From Epiperipatus broadwayi (taxonomy: Eukaryota > Onychophora > Udeonychophora > Euonychophora > Peripatidae): a DNA stretch of 64,000 nt. Under the pieces are notes generated by a model that was given only the letters and a program-made list of their open reading frames with translations, was not told where the DNA came from and made no database searches. The translations under genes were made by a program, and so were the position numbers. Shown here one piece after another: positions 47,567 to 58,945 of this stretch (position 1 is the first letter of the stretch; each line of letters opens with the position of its first letter). The stretch spans positions 60,001 through 124,000 of the forward strand of contig JAQFVV010000509.1 in the NCBI GenBank assembly GCA_028023455.1. The letters run 5' to 3'.

Positions 47567-48939
47567 GTAACATTTTTTAAAAATTATTTTTTTATTATGA
47601 TTTATAGTCTTTTGAAAATCAGCTATCAAAAACTCAAAGCTTATGACAAAGAAAGCTATAACCAAGCAATAAACATAAATAACCAGAGGAATAGTGGTCA
47701 AAATTCAAAGGAAGCTTGTATATTTGACTTACACTTCCAGGAACAGTTATCTTTACTCCATTCCAGAACTATTCAGTGTAATCTTGAGTGATCATTGAAT
47801 ACTACTAGATAATGATGCTATTTTATTTATAGGTGTTATGAACACTTCTCTTTCCTCTACCCAAAAACCATTTATTATAAACTTGAATAATCCATGGACA
47901 CCAGATAATAAAGCCATTACATTTATAGAAGTCATAAGTAATTCCCTCGACTCTAGTCCAGAGCCATCTTTTGATTAATTATTGATAGTAATGCTATTAC
48001 ATTTATAGGTATCACATACAATTCTCTTCAGTCTGTTCCAGAGCCATCTATTGTAAGCTCGAGTAATTAATGTATACTTGATAATAATGTTGTTACAACT
48101 ACAAGTGTTATGATCAATTCGCTTCTCTCTACTTCAGAGTCATCTATTGTATGCTTAGGTAGTCAAAGGTTACTATCATAATAAAATTATTATATTTACA
48201 TTCAAAATTACTTTATGCTTTATGGTATTCATCAGAAAAAATATTTAATGATTTAAATCTGGAGTTTTAAATCTATGATAGCTATTAGATGAAAGTAGGT
48301 TGTAGGTATAACAGTTTTAATCTTTAATGTCCATTGATTACTCAAGTTTATAATAAGTAGTTCTGGTGAAAAAACCAATTTCTCACAGCAATTGTATATA
48401 TGATAGCATTACTATCTAATATCCATTGATTATTCAAACTTACAATATATGGCTTTGAGATAAAGTCAAGAGAATTGCCCATACCACTTTAAGATGTAAC
48501 AGCATTTCTTTATTGCTCATTCATGTTTACAATAGATGGTTCTGAAATAAAGAGAATTACTCATAACAACTGTAGATATAATAGCATTACTATTCAATAT
48601 CCATTGATTATTCAAGCTTACAATAGATGGCGCTGGAGTAGCATGTTTTTCTGATAAGTATTTTATTACAAATATTAAATAATAAATGAGCTACAAATTA
48701 TGATTGACTTACAACATCAACTTTCAAATTTTAACAAATTACTGTAATTAAAATTGACAATTATTAATATTACCCACAATTACCTAAAACAGCAAACGAT
48801 AAAGTTGGAATAGAATCATTAGTATGGATTATGTATTCACATTGTATTGAAAAACCTATAATAATATTTAAATTACCAGTAGAAAACTATACTATAATTA
48901 GCTGGAAGTGTGTTTTTCCATGCTCAGAAAAGTTATTCT

Positions 48940-49335
48940 ATTTACATTTATCATCATCATTATCAACCATTATCAATCCACTGCAGGATGAAGGTCTCTC
49001 CAAGTTTAATCCATCTTCTCCGATTTTTAGTTTCTCTTCTCCACATCACCCCTGCACACTTTCTTATTTCATCCATCCATCTCACATGTGGTCTCTTTCT
49101 GGGTCTTTTACAATCTCTTGGAATCCAGTTTAAAATTTCAATTGTCCATCTATTAAATAATATGTATTGGGAAAATATTTATCATTTACACAAGCATTCA
49201 TTCTGCCTTATCAGGCACTGAGAAGAAAGACCATGGTGTTTCTTGATCTTAAACTCAGAGGTAAAAAGCCAATAAACTCACCACGCTGGCTAATGCGTGT
49301 TAATGACTATAAAAAGATAGGCATTGGGAAACACT
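48940..49335 (-). mobile_element. Composite SINE: tRNA-like head and LINE reverse-transcriptase tail
   Basis: Read on the minus strand, the head at about 49209-49330 has an A-box-like tagccagcgtgg and a B-box-like gagtttaagatc. The tail from about 49166 down to a TGA at 48963-48965 is an open frame ending '...CAGVMWRRETKNRRRW' and 'IKLGETFILQWIDNG', the C-terminus of an RTE/CR1-type reverse transcriptase as seen in many animals. It ends in a TGATGATGA tract. The tail frame is unbroken over roughly 60 codons. The plus-strand frames here (48831-49133, 48910-49221, 49167-49358) are shadows of it. Confidence 0.6.
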
Positions 49336-49604
49336 TTCTGAGATCCAGGGGTGTATAAAATAATGAACACATTTTTTAATTGTTCTACTTTTTAAATATT
49401 TTCAAAATCCTTGTTAGCTATCTTAAAACTGAGTGGGAGTCCTTTTAATGGGCTCAAAGAAAATTAACTCTCTTGATTATAGTATTAATAAAATAATTTT
49501 CTCTTCTTTCCCTTTTTCTTATGTATTGATTTCAATATTTTACATATCATACCATTTTCAACTTTCTTATACACTTCAACAATACTATTTTTATCAAACT
49601 TTAT

Positions 49605-49690
49605 TCTTACAGTTTCAACTGTCCTGCAGTCATCATCAGAGCTCTAATGATGACTACAAGACAGTCAAAACTGCAAGAATAAAGTTTGAT
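49605..49690. repeat. Small palindrome with hammerhead-like core on the minus strand
   Basis: 'tactatttttatcaaacttt' and 'attcttacagtttcaactgt' are mirrored by 'acagtcaaaactgcaagaat' and 'aaagtttgataaaaaaatag'. On the minus strand CTGATGA (49639-49633), a GACTG/CAGTT stem II, GAAAC (49616-49612) and TGTAAG are present. On the plus-strand arm the box is CTAATGA, so that side is broken. Confidence 0.6.
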
Positions 49691-50465
49691 AAAAAAATAG
49701 TATTGTTAAAGTGTATAGTGAAACAGTAAGGTCTGCTTTGCAGATCTTCGTTTCACCTTTTCTCACCTATTTCCTACCCTCATACCTTAGTTTGAACCCC
49801 AATCTATCATAGTGTGTCTGCAATACGCTTATATACTAAAAATCATGCCTAATTTTAAACCATGAGTACAATGCTCGTATTATATATATAATTCATTCCC
49901 AAATAAATAAAAGATTATAGATAATGTATATGTTCACATAATTTTGTTTTATTTAAAAGTAGGTTATATAAGTCGCAATTGCACACATACTATGATATGC
50001 ATTTTAAAACTTATCAAAATTATAAATTGTTAAAGTTATTTTGTTTGAATCTATTTACAAATATATTACTGTCGTAATGTATTTTGATTTAAAATAAAAT
50101 TCATTTAGTAAATATTCGTTTAGTAAATAGATTCAAATATTGCAAGTTAAAAGTAAAATAATTTTCATTTAATTTAATAAAAGTCATTCCAAATATTTCT
50201 TTAAAATAAATGAGGGACAATAGTTTAATTAGTTAATATTATATAAGTTTTATCTAAAAACAGCAGATGTCCACTTAAGGTTTTCTTTAATTAATAAAAG
50301 TAATTTTTAATTAAATCTAGTTTGTAATTCGAATGTCGACAGGGAAATTAACAAAAGAAATTAATTAATGTTGAATTCCTTTAGACATTCGGATGATTTA
50401 ATTACAGCTGATAAGTCCGATATATTTTTGTAATGCTCCAGGGCAGTTCTATTGTTAAAGACTAC

Positions 50466-50500
50466 TATAAAAAGAAGGGTTTTCTTTTGTTCTCCATTCT
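50466..50500 (+). promoter_or_regulatory. TATA box and initiator of unit C
   Basis: TATAAAAAG at 50466-50474. The pyrimidine-rich initiator TCCATTC, with its A at 50496, is 30 bases downstream. Confidence 0.5.
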
Positions 50501-50752
50501 TCTAATGTTTCTAAGAGAAATCATTCTGAGTTCTATTCTAATAACTTGCCAACCTTGACATGACAGAGTAGAGGCGTTAAGATGGCTATGTCCCCTCGGC
50601 ATAAATGGCTGCTGCTCCAGACCATCAGAAGCTATCACATAAGGAACCCCGGAACTGCTGCTGCTGCAAAAATATGAACATTTCCAGATTTTGCTGTTAA
50701 ATTATATAAAAACCTGCCGACCATCAATCTACCTAAAAATGCTTCTCCAGAG
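50496..50752 (+). other. Predicted first exon of unit C with a short open frame
   Basis: It ends at CCAGAG|GTAACC. A 32-codon frame begins ATGGCTATGTCCCC near 50582 and ends '...GTAAAAKI' stop. It is GC-rich compared with all flanking DNA, but too short to name. The text from 'ggctgctgctccagacc' to 'ggaactgctgctgctgcaaa' has a weak CTG repeat character. Confidence 0.4.
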
Positions 50753-52489
50753 GTAACCCTAAATTAACCCAAGAGCTCTTGTGATAACTAACATGCTATA
50801 GCTATTTAAAAATGTTTTTCTTATATTTCACATAACTTCATTATGTATTTCTTTAACGTGTTTAAATATACTCAACATTTTGCTTTCTATCCTTGAGTTA
50901 ATATTTTCTGTTTATTAAGCTTTCTGTTATTTTTTTTATGATAATGTGTCAGAATCGTCTTTGACCGAGTGAATTATTCCTTTTGTTGAAACTAAGACGC
51001 CACTAGAAAGGCGTATTTTAAATTTCTAAATAATTTCCACTTTTTATTATCTTGCAAATTACTCATTCGAGGGCGATTCTTTTCTTTAATATATAATATA
51101 ATCACATAGTTTAAAATCTACATGTCATTGAGTTTAATCTAATATGAGAGTATGTGCGAGGTCAATGATTTAAATGTGTCCCCAAATGCATGATTGCATA
51201 TATAAATCTGTACTTACTTTTCAAACCTGCAAGCATGCATTTTCTTATTTTAATTACCGTGTTCTACTTTAATTACAAAGTTCATCATTGACGTTGAGAA
51301 TGTGCGGACCCTTTTAAATGAATTTTTGGGAATTTGATTGGGCATTTCTCTTAATCCAAGTAAAACCCATTTAGATGTTTTATATATTCTAGTCTCGTAT
51401 TGCTGGTACATGAATTGGTTGTTGAGACCGCTTTGTTTTACTTTTCCAAGGATTCTTTACACAGCTAAGTCCATTTCTCTTCATTTGCGGTTCCAGGCAG
51501 AGTGTGTCCCCAAGTGACACACCTGGGAATTAAACGCAATCGTCACCCAGTCGCTAAGTTTCGGCTGTTCATCAAAATACTTTCCTACGGGTTAGCGGCG
51601 AGATACCCTCCGTAATCATTCCGGATATTCGATATTGTTTTATTTTATATTTATTTTACAAAGCATCCGTGACTTAAACGTGTCACACCCTCCAACTTTA
51701 ATAAATTCATTATCAGCAATACTGACCTCCCAATGCAACTCTATTATTATTATTATTATTCTCAAATAAATGCTTTGATCACATTCCCATTTTGTTGCTT
51801 AGTAAGCTTTTGTCCGTGCTATTCTCGAAATCAATAAATATTTTAGAACACTTAATTTCAAATATTTTCTTAAACTTGTATAATTGCTCAAAGCACCTCG
51901 CACATGTTCCTATCTCATCAAGCACATTATCATAATGCTATTAGCCCGAGGAATAGAATATATCACTTTGCTTTAAAACCATTTTGTTATTTATTGGAAT
52001 ATAATGCCAACAATTATTTAATACGCGTCCCTGTCTCATATAAGCAGACAGTGGTGTTATATATATAATTAATATAAATAAATTTTGTGAAATTATTTAA
52101 AACTAAATTTGATCTCTTATTTTATTTGATTCCTATCACTGTCTCGGTCTATAGATATATATATATTTTGCATTTCTTTTATAAATCCATAGACATTAAT
52201 TAGCCACCCAAGCTTCTTTTAGTATAGAGTCTTTTGTTTCTCCCTGACCACCAGGCACCGGTCAAAGGTTATACTAGTAGTGGCATCAGATGCGTTATCA
52301 CGTAGATGGTGCTATGAAATTTGGACTTTAGATTCGAACTTAGTATATCTAGAAGGCAACCCCTCCTAGAATGTTCAGTTTCGTGTTTGGGGTTTGAATT
52401 CTGCAGTGTGTTAGCGAGATAGACGATTCTGACTGTTACAATAGGAAGATTGAAAATGGTATATGTAATTAATAAAATAACCAAATAGT

Positions 52490-53060
52490 TTTATTATTTT
52501 GAGTTCATAAAAAGTTCAAGTGCTGAAAGTGACAGAGCTGAGCCACAAACTCCAGACTTGAGATTCAAAGGTTGCCTTTCTATCATTGAACCAAATCATG
52601 AGTGATTTATTGCACAGAAACTCATTAGAAATTTGAGCATAGAAATTAGCAGAACTGGACTGCAATCCATTACCTTCAAGCTTCTTAATATGCCATTATT
52701 AATCCAAAATAATTGATTTATTGCTAGAATATTTCATATGAAACTAACAGAACTGGTGTATCAACCATAGACTTTGAGTTCCAAATTTTTACCACTATCC
52801 CAACCATGCAGGCAAAAGTAATTTAAGGGTTTTGCTAAGAAGTTTCATGAGAAATTAAAGTGCAGGAAATGACATGAATGACCACATCCCATGAACTTTG
52901 GGCTCCAAAGTTTGCCACTCTATTGTTGCATCAAACTGCCAAAAACTATTTGTAGTAATTATATTCTATAATAAGTGATAAGAGGAACTCCCTGAACATT
53001 TTAACCTAGGGGTATTTATCTGAATGGCTAGTTTCTCAGATTATTGACATTCAAGTACCA
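52490..53060 (-). repeat. Array of S2 SINE-like units, period about 115 bp
   Basis: Four or five tandem units, each reading on the plus strand 'gttcataaaaagttcaagtg' (or variant), 'gaaagtgacagagctgagcc', 'cagacttgagattcaaaggt' and 'tatcattgaaccaaatcat'. In reverse the last part is a tRNA-like 'tggttcaatgatagaaaggc' head. Unit starts lie near 52499, 52610, 52725, 52835 and 53040. Tandem SINEs of this kind can arise by template switching or unequal exchange. Confidence 0.65.
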
Positions 53061-53105
53061 GAAGTGATGATTGTTTAAATTTTAATCTTTATAGTCCATT
53101 CTAAA

Positions 53106-53345
53106 CCACTAAACATCACATGATCACCAGAAGCAAAACACTCCATACAGTAGTGTCACCCTGTGCCAACAAGAGTAATCAATGATTGCAGGAAGGTTTG
53201 TGCATAAAATCCCTATCTAGTGCCTATTCATCCAATATCCCTAGATTAGTTTCTAGCTTTCATCAATGATTTTATGCACAAATCTTCCTGCATCCATTGA
53301 TTACTCTGACTTGCATTGAGTGGTGCTGAGTTTTGCCTCTGTGTA
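53106..53345. repeat. H1 hairpin element, core deleted
   Basis: 'aaacatcacatgatcaccag', 'aacactccatacagtagtgt' and 'gtttgtgcataaaatcccta' on the left. 'gattttatgcacaaatcttc' and 'catccattgattactctgac' on the right. Confidence 0.8.
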
Positions 53346-53580
53346 TAGTCCATTCTATTAGTTTGCTAAACTATGTAGGGGCCCTATCATGTGACATTCA
53401 AACACCAGAAGTGACTGTTTAATCTTTATAGTCCATCATTCTATTAGTTTCCTAAACTGTGCAAGGGTCCTAATAATGGCAGTGGGCTAATGAAGAAAAG
53501 TGGGAGAGATCTCATCTAGTCAAATGAATAAAAAATAGTTCATTTTGTCTTTCACCTGGGTATTCGAATGTCATTTGAAA

Positions 53581-53600
53581 CCCCCCACACACACACACAG
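53581..53600. repeat. C run and (CA)n microsatellite
   Basis: A short C run followed by cacacacacac. Confidence 0.85.
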
Positions 53601-54139
53601 AAAGCATTTAATTACATAATAAATAATTTTAAAAATAATTAATGATAACTTGCTGTGAGATTCATTATAAAGCAATTATCTGAAGCATACTTTATTGTAT
53701 ATATAAATTAAGACAAGCATATGGACAGTAAGAAAATGATAGTGTTATGAAAATAATTTTAAAAACGATAGAATAGAAACAAAGCTCTGATGGGGTTTTT
53801 TTTTTTTTTGCAATTTTATTTTAAAAAATATTTATATACTAATTTATTTACTCTACTGTTTTTATTATGAAAGCCTGTAGAAGTTGTAATCCATAGAGAA
53901 CTGGGGCTAATGCTATTGTACCTGTTGATTGGTTAATTTTTTTAAAGACCATTTTGACTGTAAATAAATAGATATCCTGTCAAAAATAAAATTAAAAACT
54001 AAATTGTAAACAAATAAAAACTTTTTAAAAGGTATTAAATAAATTTTTCTTAAAAAAATTTAAAAAATATTATAATCTAGAGAAGAGAAAAAAATTACTA
54101 GCAAAGTGTAAGCTCAAATAACACGTTGTAATCTATTTT

Positions 54140-54240
54140 AATAAATAAACTGAAGTACCAGAATTTGAATCGATCTAAGGACCTTATGCTCTAGAATCTA
54201 GCACTTTACCACTGCACTGAAATATGCACAGAGCAACTAT
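54140..54240 (-). mobile_element. Diverged S2 SINE fragment
   Basis: 'gtaccagaatttgaatcgat', 'aaggaccttatgctctagaa' and 'ctttaccactgcactgaaat' match the S2 body in reverse. Confidence 0.45.
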
Positions 54241-55030
54241 TTTAATTGTGACTGAAATGAGGTTTACTATTTTTGTCAGTGACCCCAAAACTAAAATCAA
54301 TATTTATAAAAATGATATTTGAATTACATATATAATTATTTACAAAGCATGGAACACTGTTTTTAAAAAAAATCAAAAACTCTCTCAACTTATGATACAA
54401 CTGAGACCAAATATTAGAATCTTTGTTCAATAATCCCATATTGTTTTTATTTTATTTATAATTCTATTAATTAATGAAGGACATCTTTTTTGTATATCCG
54501 TAAATAAGTTCTATTGTGTACTTCAAATTTATTTTCTAAATTATTTATTGTATTAAGAAAATTCCTAAACAAATTGTCATTTTAATCAACTTCAAAATAA
54601 AAATGATTTGACTTCTATTGTAAATCAAAACCTATTCTTTCAATGTCACAAACTTTACTTTTTCCAAATTATTTTACATAAAAATCATTATGGCTTTCAA
54701 TTGAACTGTTTTACAGTCATAAGAATAAAATTTCATAAATATGAGTGCATATTCTACATTTATAACATTTAATCTGTTTTTATATTTATAATTTACAAAC
54801 AAATAAGTATTATAAACTTTAGACACTATTTTATCTTTTATTATTATGCCAAATTATTTAATTTTTATAGTATATAAAAATTAATAAAACAACTGCATAG
54901 TAGATCATTTTTCAACTTTCTTCCCCTAAAATAAGACATTTCCAGCCCACAAAAGCTCTCAATGTAGCTCACCAAACATTTTTGAAAATGTATATAAAAT
55001 GGACCTGTATAAAACTTCTTTAAACATAAA
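54241..55030. other. AT-rich stretch
   Basis: No gene recognised. The minus frame at 54242-54439 shows no motif. Confidence 0.5.
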
Positions 55031-55039
55031 ATGAACAAT

Positions 55040-55235
55040 TGGAATCTTAAATGGAATTTCACGAGATTGTAAAAGACCCAGAAAGAGACCATGTGTGAGA
55101 TGGATGATGAAATAAAGTGTACAGGAGTGATGTGGAGAAGAGAGGCTAGAGATAGGAGAAAATTGAGTGAATTTGGAGAGACCTTCATCGCACAGTGGAT
55201 TGATAATGGTTAACGATGATGATGATGATGATACT
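55040..55235 (+). pseudogene. C-terminal reverse-transcriptase fragment of the same LINE/SINE tail family
   Basis: 'RPRKRPCVRWMDEIK', then 'CTGVMWRREARDRRKLSE', then 'FGETFIAQWIDNG' and a stop, with one single-base deletion after the first tryptophan codon. The tail is (GATGAT)n. It is the sense-strand sibling of 48940-49166. The minus-strand frame at 54865-55188 is its shadow. Confidence 0.7.
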
Positions 55236-56837
55236 GAAAATATTGAATTAAGAGTTAAGTAAAATAAAATATGTATTTTCTTAACTACATCTTTTTCTCT
55301 CCAATCTTTATAGTAGTTCTATGATATTATATAAAAGGTACAATATTCCAGCAAATTATCTATACTGTGTAATCTATCTATGAATTTAATCTACATACTG
55401 AGGGCATTTTGTTTGTTTTTATAGTGATTTTCACAGACAAATGTATAACTAGTAAAAATAAAACTCCAATTTTATTTTTCTTATTATTGTTTAACATTTT
55501 AATTTTATTTCATTTTCTTATTATTGTTTAGCATTTAATTTTTTTATTCAGATAGCTACACTGAGTACAATAGGTAAAATAGACACAGAAAATTACATAT
55601 TTCAAAAGAAATGGGCTAACCCCCCCTTTTTTTTTTTGATAGAAAGAAATAGTAAATTGATGTACCTGATATGTCTGTAGAGTATTTCAGTTAATAAAGA
55701 ACATGTTATTAAGCGGTACTATTTAACAAAACATTCCGAATATAACAACAATTTTGGGGTAGAAAAAATATTAAAATAAAAAACTTAAAAAGGAACTTCT
55801 TTAAAGAGCAGATATCTTTTATAACAATTACAAACAAATCAGAAAATTCTGTGAAAGCAAGGTATTTTTTTTAAAAAATGCAGAAAAATTGAAAATATTT
55901 TCTGAAAGGGAGTTTATAAAAGACTACCTTATAGCTGCTATAAAATTAACCTGTCCAGAACATAAGAAATTTGAGAATATAAAAACATGTCATGAAGATA
56001 GATAGAAGGAAAATGGGGAACATAGTCATTAAATGTGGAACAGTCCTTAATAATAATGATGTTACTTTATTTTTAATTCACAACAAAGATCAACACCCAC
56101 ATTTAAAAAGGGGGAAAGTTGAAATTGATTTGCCATACAAAAAGGTTACCCACCTTAACGATTAGAAGTAAATTAATGAACTTTTTGATCAAATATGGTA
56201 GGCTAATTTTTAAGTTTATAATTTTGTATGTCTGCAAGTAATTTGTAAATATCCAAATGATTCTTGTCAGAAAAAATGTTGCCCTAAACCAACAAATAAA
56301 TTGCATATTCTTGAAGAATTATCTCTCTTTTTTTTTGATAATATTACTTAACAGTGGATTGCATATATCTACTATTAGGTTGTTTTATTAACCCATTCAA
56401 ACTTTATTTAATAATTCTTATTTATGATTTTTAAATTTTTAATAAGAAAATGTTCATTTTTTAAATGAAAACTGGAAATTCGGTAATTGACTCTACCCAT
56501 ACACAATAGATAATATCTGTATTATCACAATATAATATATATATTGTACCCTTGCTAACTGACATCCTAATAATAAAATAGTATTTAATAATATCTTCTG
56601 ACTTGCTCTTATTTAATAAATATAAGAAATAAATAAAATAAGTATTAAAATAGCTCATACTTTATAATTCTAAAATATGTGGTTCGATTATAATGAATAG
56701 CAATCATGAGACATTTTAGCAAGATACAATGGTTGGCAAACATTGAGAACCCATCCCAAAAGATATATACTCAATGGCACAAGAATACTACCATACTAAA
56801 TTAACATAATAACACAACTCCTACATCTTTTAAATAT
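55236..56837. other. AT-rich noncoding stretch
   Basis: The minus frames at 56103-56306 and 56461-56658 are AT-rich and motif-free. No bounded repeat was seen. Confidence 0.5.
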
Positions 56838-57008
56838 CCTAAGTAATATTTACTAAGGCTGTAAAACCTTAAGAGTGTGCACATGAAAATGCAAATGTAG
56901 GGACCTCTACAGGTCTTAACTACAAGCTTACGCTTTGGAAGAAAAGAGGGGAAACCTTCTTTACCTTAACCTACTTTGAGGTGTTACAGCCTTAGTAAAT
57001 ATTACTTA
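56838..57008. repeat. Palindromic element, about 170 bp
   Basis: The ends 'aagtaatatttactaaggct' and 'gtaaaacctt' are mirrored by 'acagccttagtaaatattac'. The centre has 'agggacctctacaggtct' and 'cttacgctttggaagaaaag'. It is related to 11570-11700. Confidence 0.8.
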
Positions 57009-57483
57009 TGTAATCAATGTGCGTTTAAATAAATTTATAATTACAACTTTATATACCCTAAATAATTTCAATATAATACTAATAAATTAAATCTCTATTT
57101 TTAAAATATAATCTCAGGTCCTTTAAATATAAAATAAATGAATCAATTTAAAATCCTGTAGTCAAATATGATGAAGGATTTTGCATTATATTTAACTACC
57201 CCTATAAATAATAATAATAGCAACAATAATAACAACTAAAATATTTCTTCAATTAATTTTATTAATAACTCATCTTTGTGCTCAATATCTAATAATAAAA
57301 TATAATATAATGTTAAATAATCCCAAACATTATGTGGTATCTAAATAATACAATGTAATCTGAATGGAGTGGCAATATGGAAATATGCTCAATTTGTATT
57401 AAACCATTTAGGTAGTCAGATATGATTATAGAATAATATTAAAATGATTAACAATAACTCTCTAAATAATTTATAAAATTTAT

Positions 57484-57765
57484 TAAAACAGGCAAAACTC
57501 ACTATACGTATTGTCACACACAGCAATGGATGCCAGAAGGCTTGTGCATAAAATCCCCATCTAGTGCCCACTCATCCAATATCCCCAGACTAGTTCTGGC
57601 TTATGGCCTTCATCAGTGAGGATTTTATGCACAAGCCTTCTGGCATCCATTGATATTACCCTAGCTTGTTGTGTGTGGCAATACATATAGTGAGTTTTGC
57701 CTGTTTTAACAACAGTTATAAGCAAGCATAAGAAATGTTTGTCATGTGATGTTTATTGGTTATAA
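57484..57765. repeat. H1 hairpin element with broken core
   Basis: 'aaaacaggcaaaactcacta' and 'atggatgccagaaggcttgt' on the left. 'acaagccttctggcatccat', 'gtggcaatacatatagtgag' and 'ttttgcctgttttaac' on the right. The minus-strand core has CTGATGA but GAAC in place of GAAAC. Confidence 0.85.
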
Positions 57766-57961
57766 AATGTATAATGTGCAAATATATCACATGACTTGTT
57801 TAATTTCTGTGGATCATATATTGAGAAGATGAAGAAATCAATAAAAATAATACTTGACAAGGAAGTTTCATAAAAACCATTAACAAATTTATTTTGATTT
57901 AAACATTATATAGCTTTACATAAGATTATAAATTTATTATAATTAATTTACAATATTGGTT

Positions 57962-58312
57962 ATGATAGAATGACAGCCTGTTAAGCTAATTGCGCAGATG
58001 CTGTGAGAATGTTATTAATAAATGAATACCTTCGAACAACCACATGATATAGTATTTATTACTCTTATATAAATACTATATCATGTGGTTGTTCGAAGGT
58101 ATTCATTTATTAATAACATTCTCACAGCGTCTGCGCAATTAGCTTAACAGGCTACTATATCATGTGGTTGTTCGAAGGTATTCATTTATTAATAACATTC
58201 TCACAGCGTCTGCGCAATTAGCTACTATATCATGTGGTTGTTCGAAGGTATTCATTTATTAATAACATTCTCACAGCGTCTGCGCAATTAGCTTAACAGG
58301 CTGTCATTCTAT
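57962..58312. repeat. Palindrome with its right arm present in three tandem copies
   Basis: The left arm (57962-58068) is the reverse complement of each right-arm unit. Units start at 58074, 58153 and 58223, each opening 'tactatatcatgtggttgtt' and running through 'cgaaggtattcatttattaa' and 'cagcgtctgcgcaattagc'. Unit 2 lacks the 'ttaacaggc' end, and unit 3 continues to 'tgtcattctatcg', matching the outer end of the left arm. The copies are almost identical, so the amplification is recent. Confidence 0.95.
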
Positions 58313-58664
58313 CGTAATTATAATCGCACGCAAGACGTTATAAAATAAATGCTTATTTATAAATATTGGTTATAAAAATAAAATATTATATACAAAATCT
58401 TACTAGTAATAAATACAAAATGTATAATAAATCGGAACAAGATAAATAAAAAAAATATGTTAGCCGTCACTCTGGCTATATTAAGTTTTAAATGTCATAA
58501 ACAAAAATATAAAAAATATCAACATAAAATCCAAAGATGTTCTTATGTCCAAAATTATATTACGAAAATTTGCCTTTCTATTTTGATAAGAGAAATATTG
58601 TTTCTCTAACTCAGTTTTAGAAAATATATAAAATATCTTTAAAGTATCAAAATAAGAGTCATAG

Positions 58665-58805
58665 ATCACATGACCCTATTGTCTTAAGCTTGTAAGTTAT
58701 AAACAATGAGGATTGCCAATTCCTCAACAAGCTTTGTGATAAATGCTTAGCTAGAGAAAGCATTTAAAATATCTATCAGGACCCCTCCCCCAAACCTCTG
58801 ACCAT
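58665..58805. repeat. Half copy of hairpin element H2
   Basis: 'cttaagcttgtaagttataa', 'caatgaggattgccaattcc', 'aagctttgtgataaatgctt' and 'atctatcaggacccctcccc' match 12511-12775. The second arm is missing. Confidence 0.75.
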
Positions 58806-58945
58806 GGTTTAAACCTTTAAAGTATATTTTAGTTAACTTATCTATTTTGTGTGTGTATCTTGCTTTGTCAATATGTTGTATTGAAACAGTCGATCTTACT
58901 TCAAGGTCGAGTTTCATGCTTTTACCACTATCCATGTGTCATCAT
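58806..58945 (-). mobile_element. Possible tRNA-derived SINE head
   Basis: On the minus strand 'atggatagtggtaaaagcat' followed by 'gaaactcgaccttgaagtaa' and 'gatcgac' has A-box- and B-box-like parts at tRNA-like spacing. Confidence 0.35.

Larger units (their letters stand above)
45060..48680. repeat. Diverged repeat array around exon 2, unit marked by 'aatagatggcgctggag'
   Basis: The word and its variants recur in + orientation near 45190, 45363, 45510, 45915, 47300, 48352, 48440, 48530 and 48620, and reversed near 46482, 47960, 48045 and 48130. It is usually accompanied by 'atccattgattattcaagct' and by 'gtaatagcattactatc'. Degenerate hammerhead-like centres occur near 45101, 45809 and 47209 (for example CCTCA-CTGATAA...GAAATTGGTC). 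Frames at 45108-45344 and 45384-45728 follow the repeat. An inverted pair at 46711-46862 and 47029-47156 lies just before exon 2. Confidence 0.7.
50065..52440 (+). mobile_element. LTR-like unit C, about 2.4 kb
   Basis: The 3' end TGTTACA (52434-52440) is fixed by a second copy in reverse at 63553-64000: identity stops exactly there. The 5' end is inferred from similarity of 'tgtcgtaatgtattttga' then 'tttaaaataaa' to the start of unit A (tgtcgttacattaa, tttaaaataaa). It contains a promoter, a GC-richer exon, a donor, and 'tagatggtgctatgaaattt' near the end, the counterpart of 'tagatggcgcc' in unit A. No gag or pol coding region is present. Confidence 0.55.

Noticed and set aside
49167-49358. 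63-codon frame containing 'KKPINSPRWLMRVNDYKK' as a possible exon
   Set aside because: Joining it to 47566 in phase 2 gives an immediate stop. On the other strand the region reads as a tRNA-like SINE head, which explains it better.
57575-57620. Hammerhead in the H1 copy at 57484-57765
   Set aside because: One A of GAAAC is missing, so the core is broken.
57962-58312. CRISPR-like array
   Set aside because: Three contiguous copies without spacers, in animal DNA. It is a tandemly copied palindrome arm.
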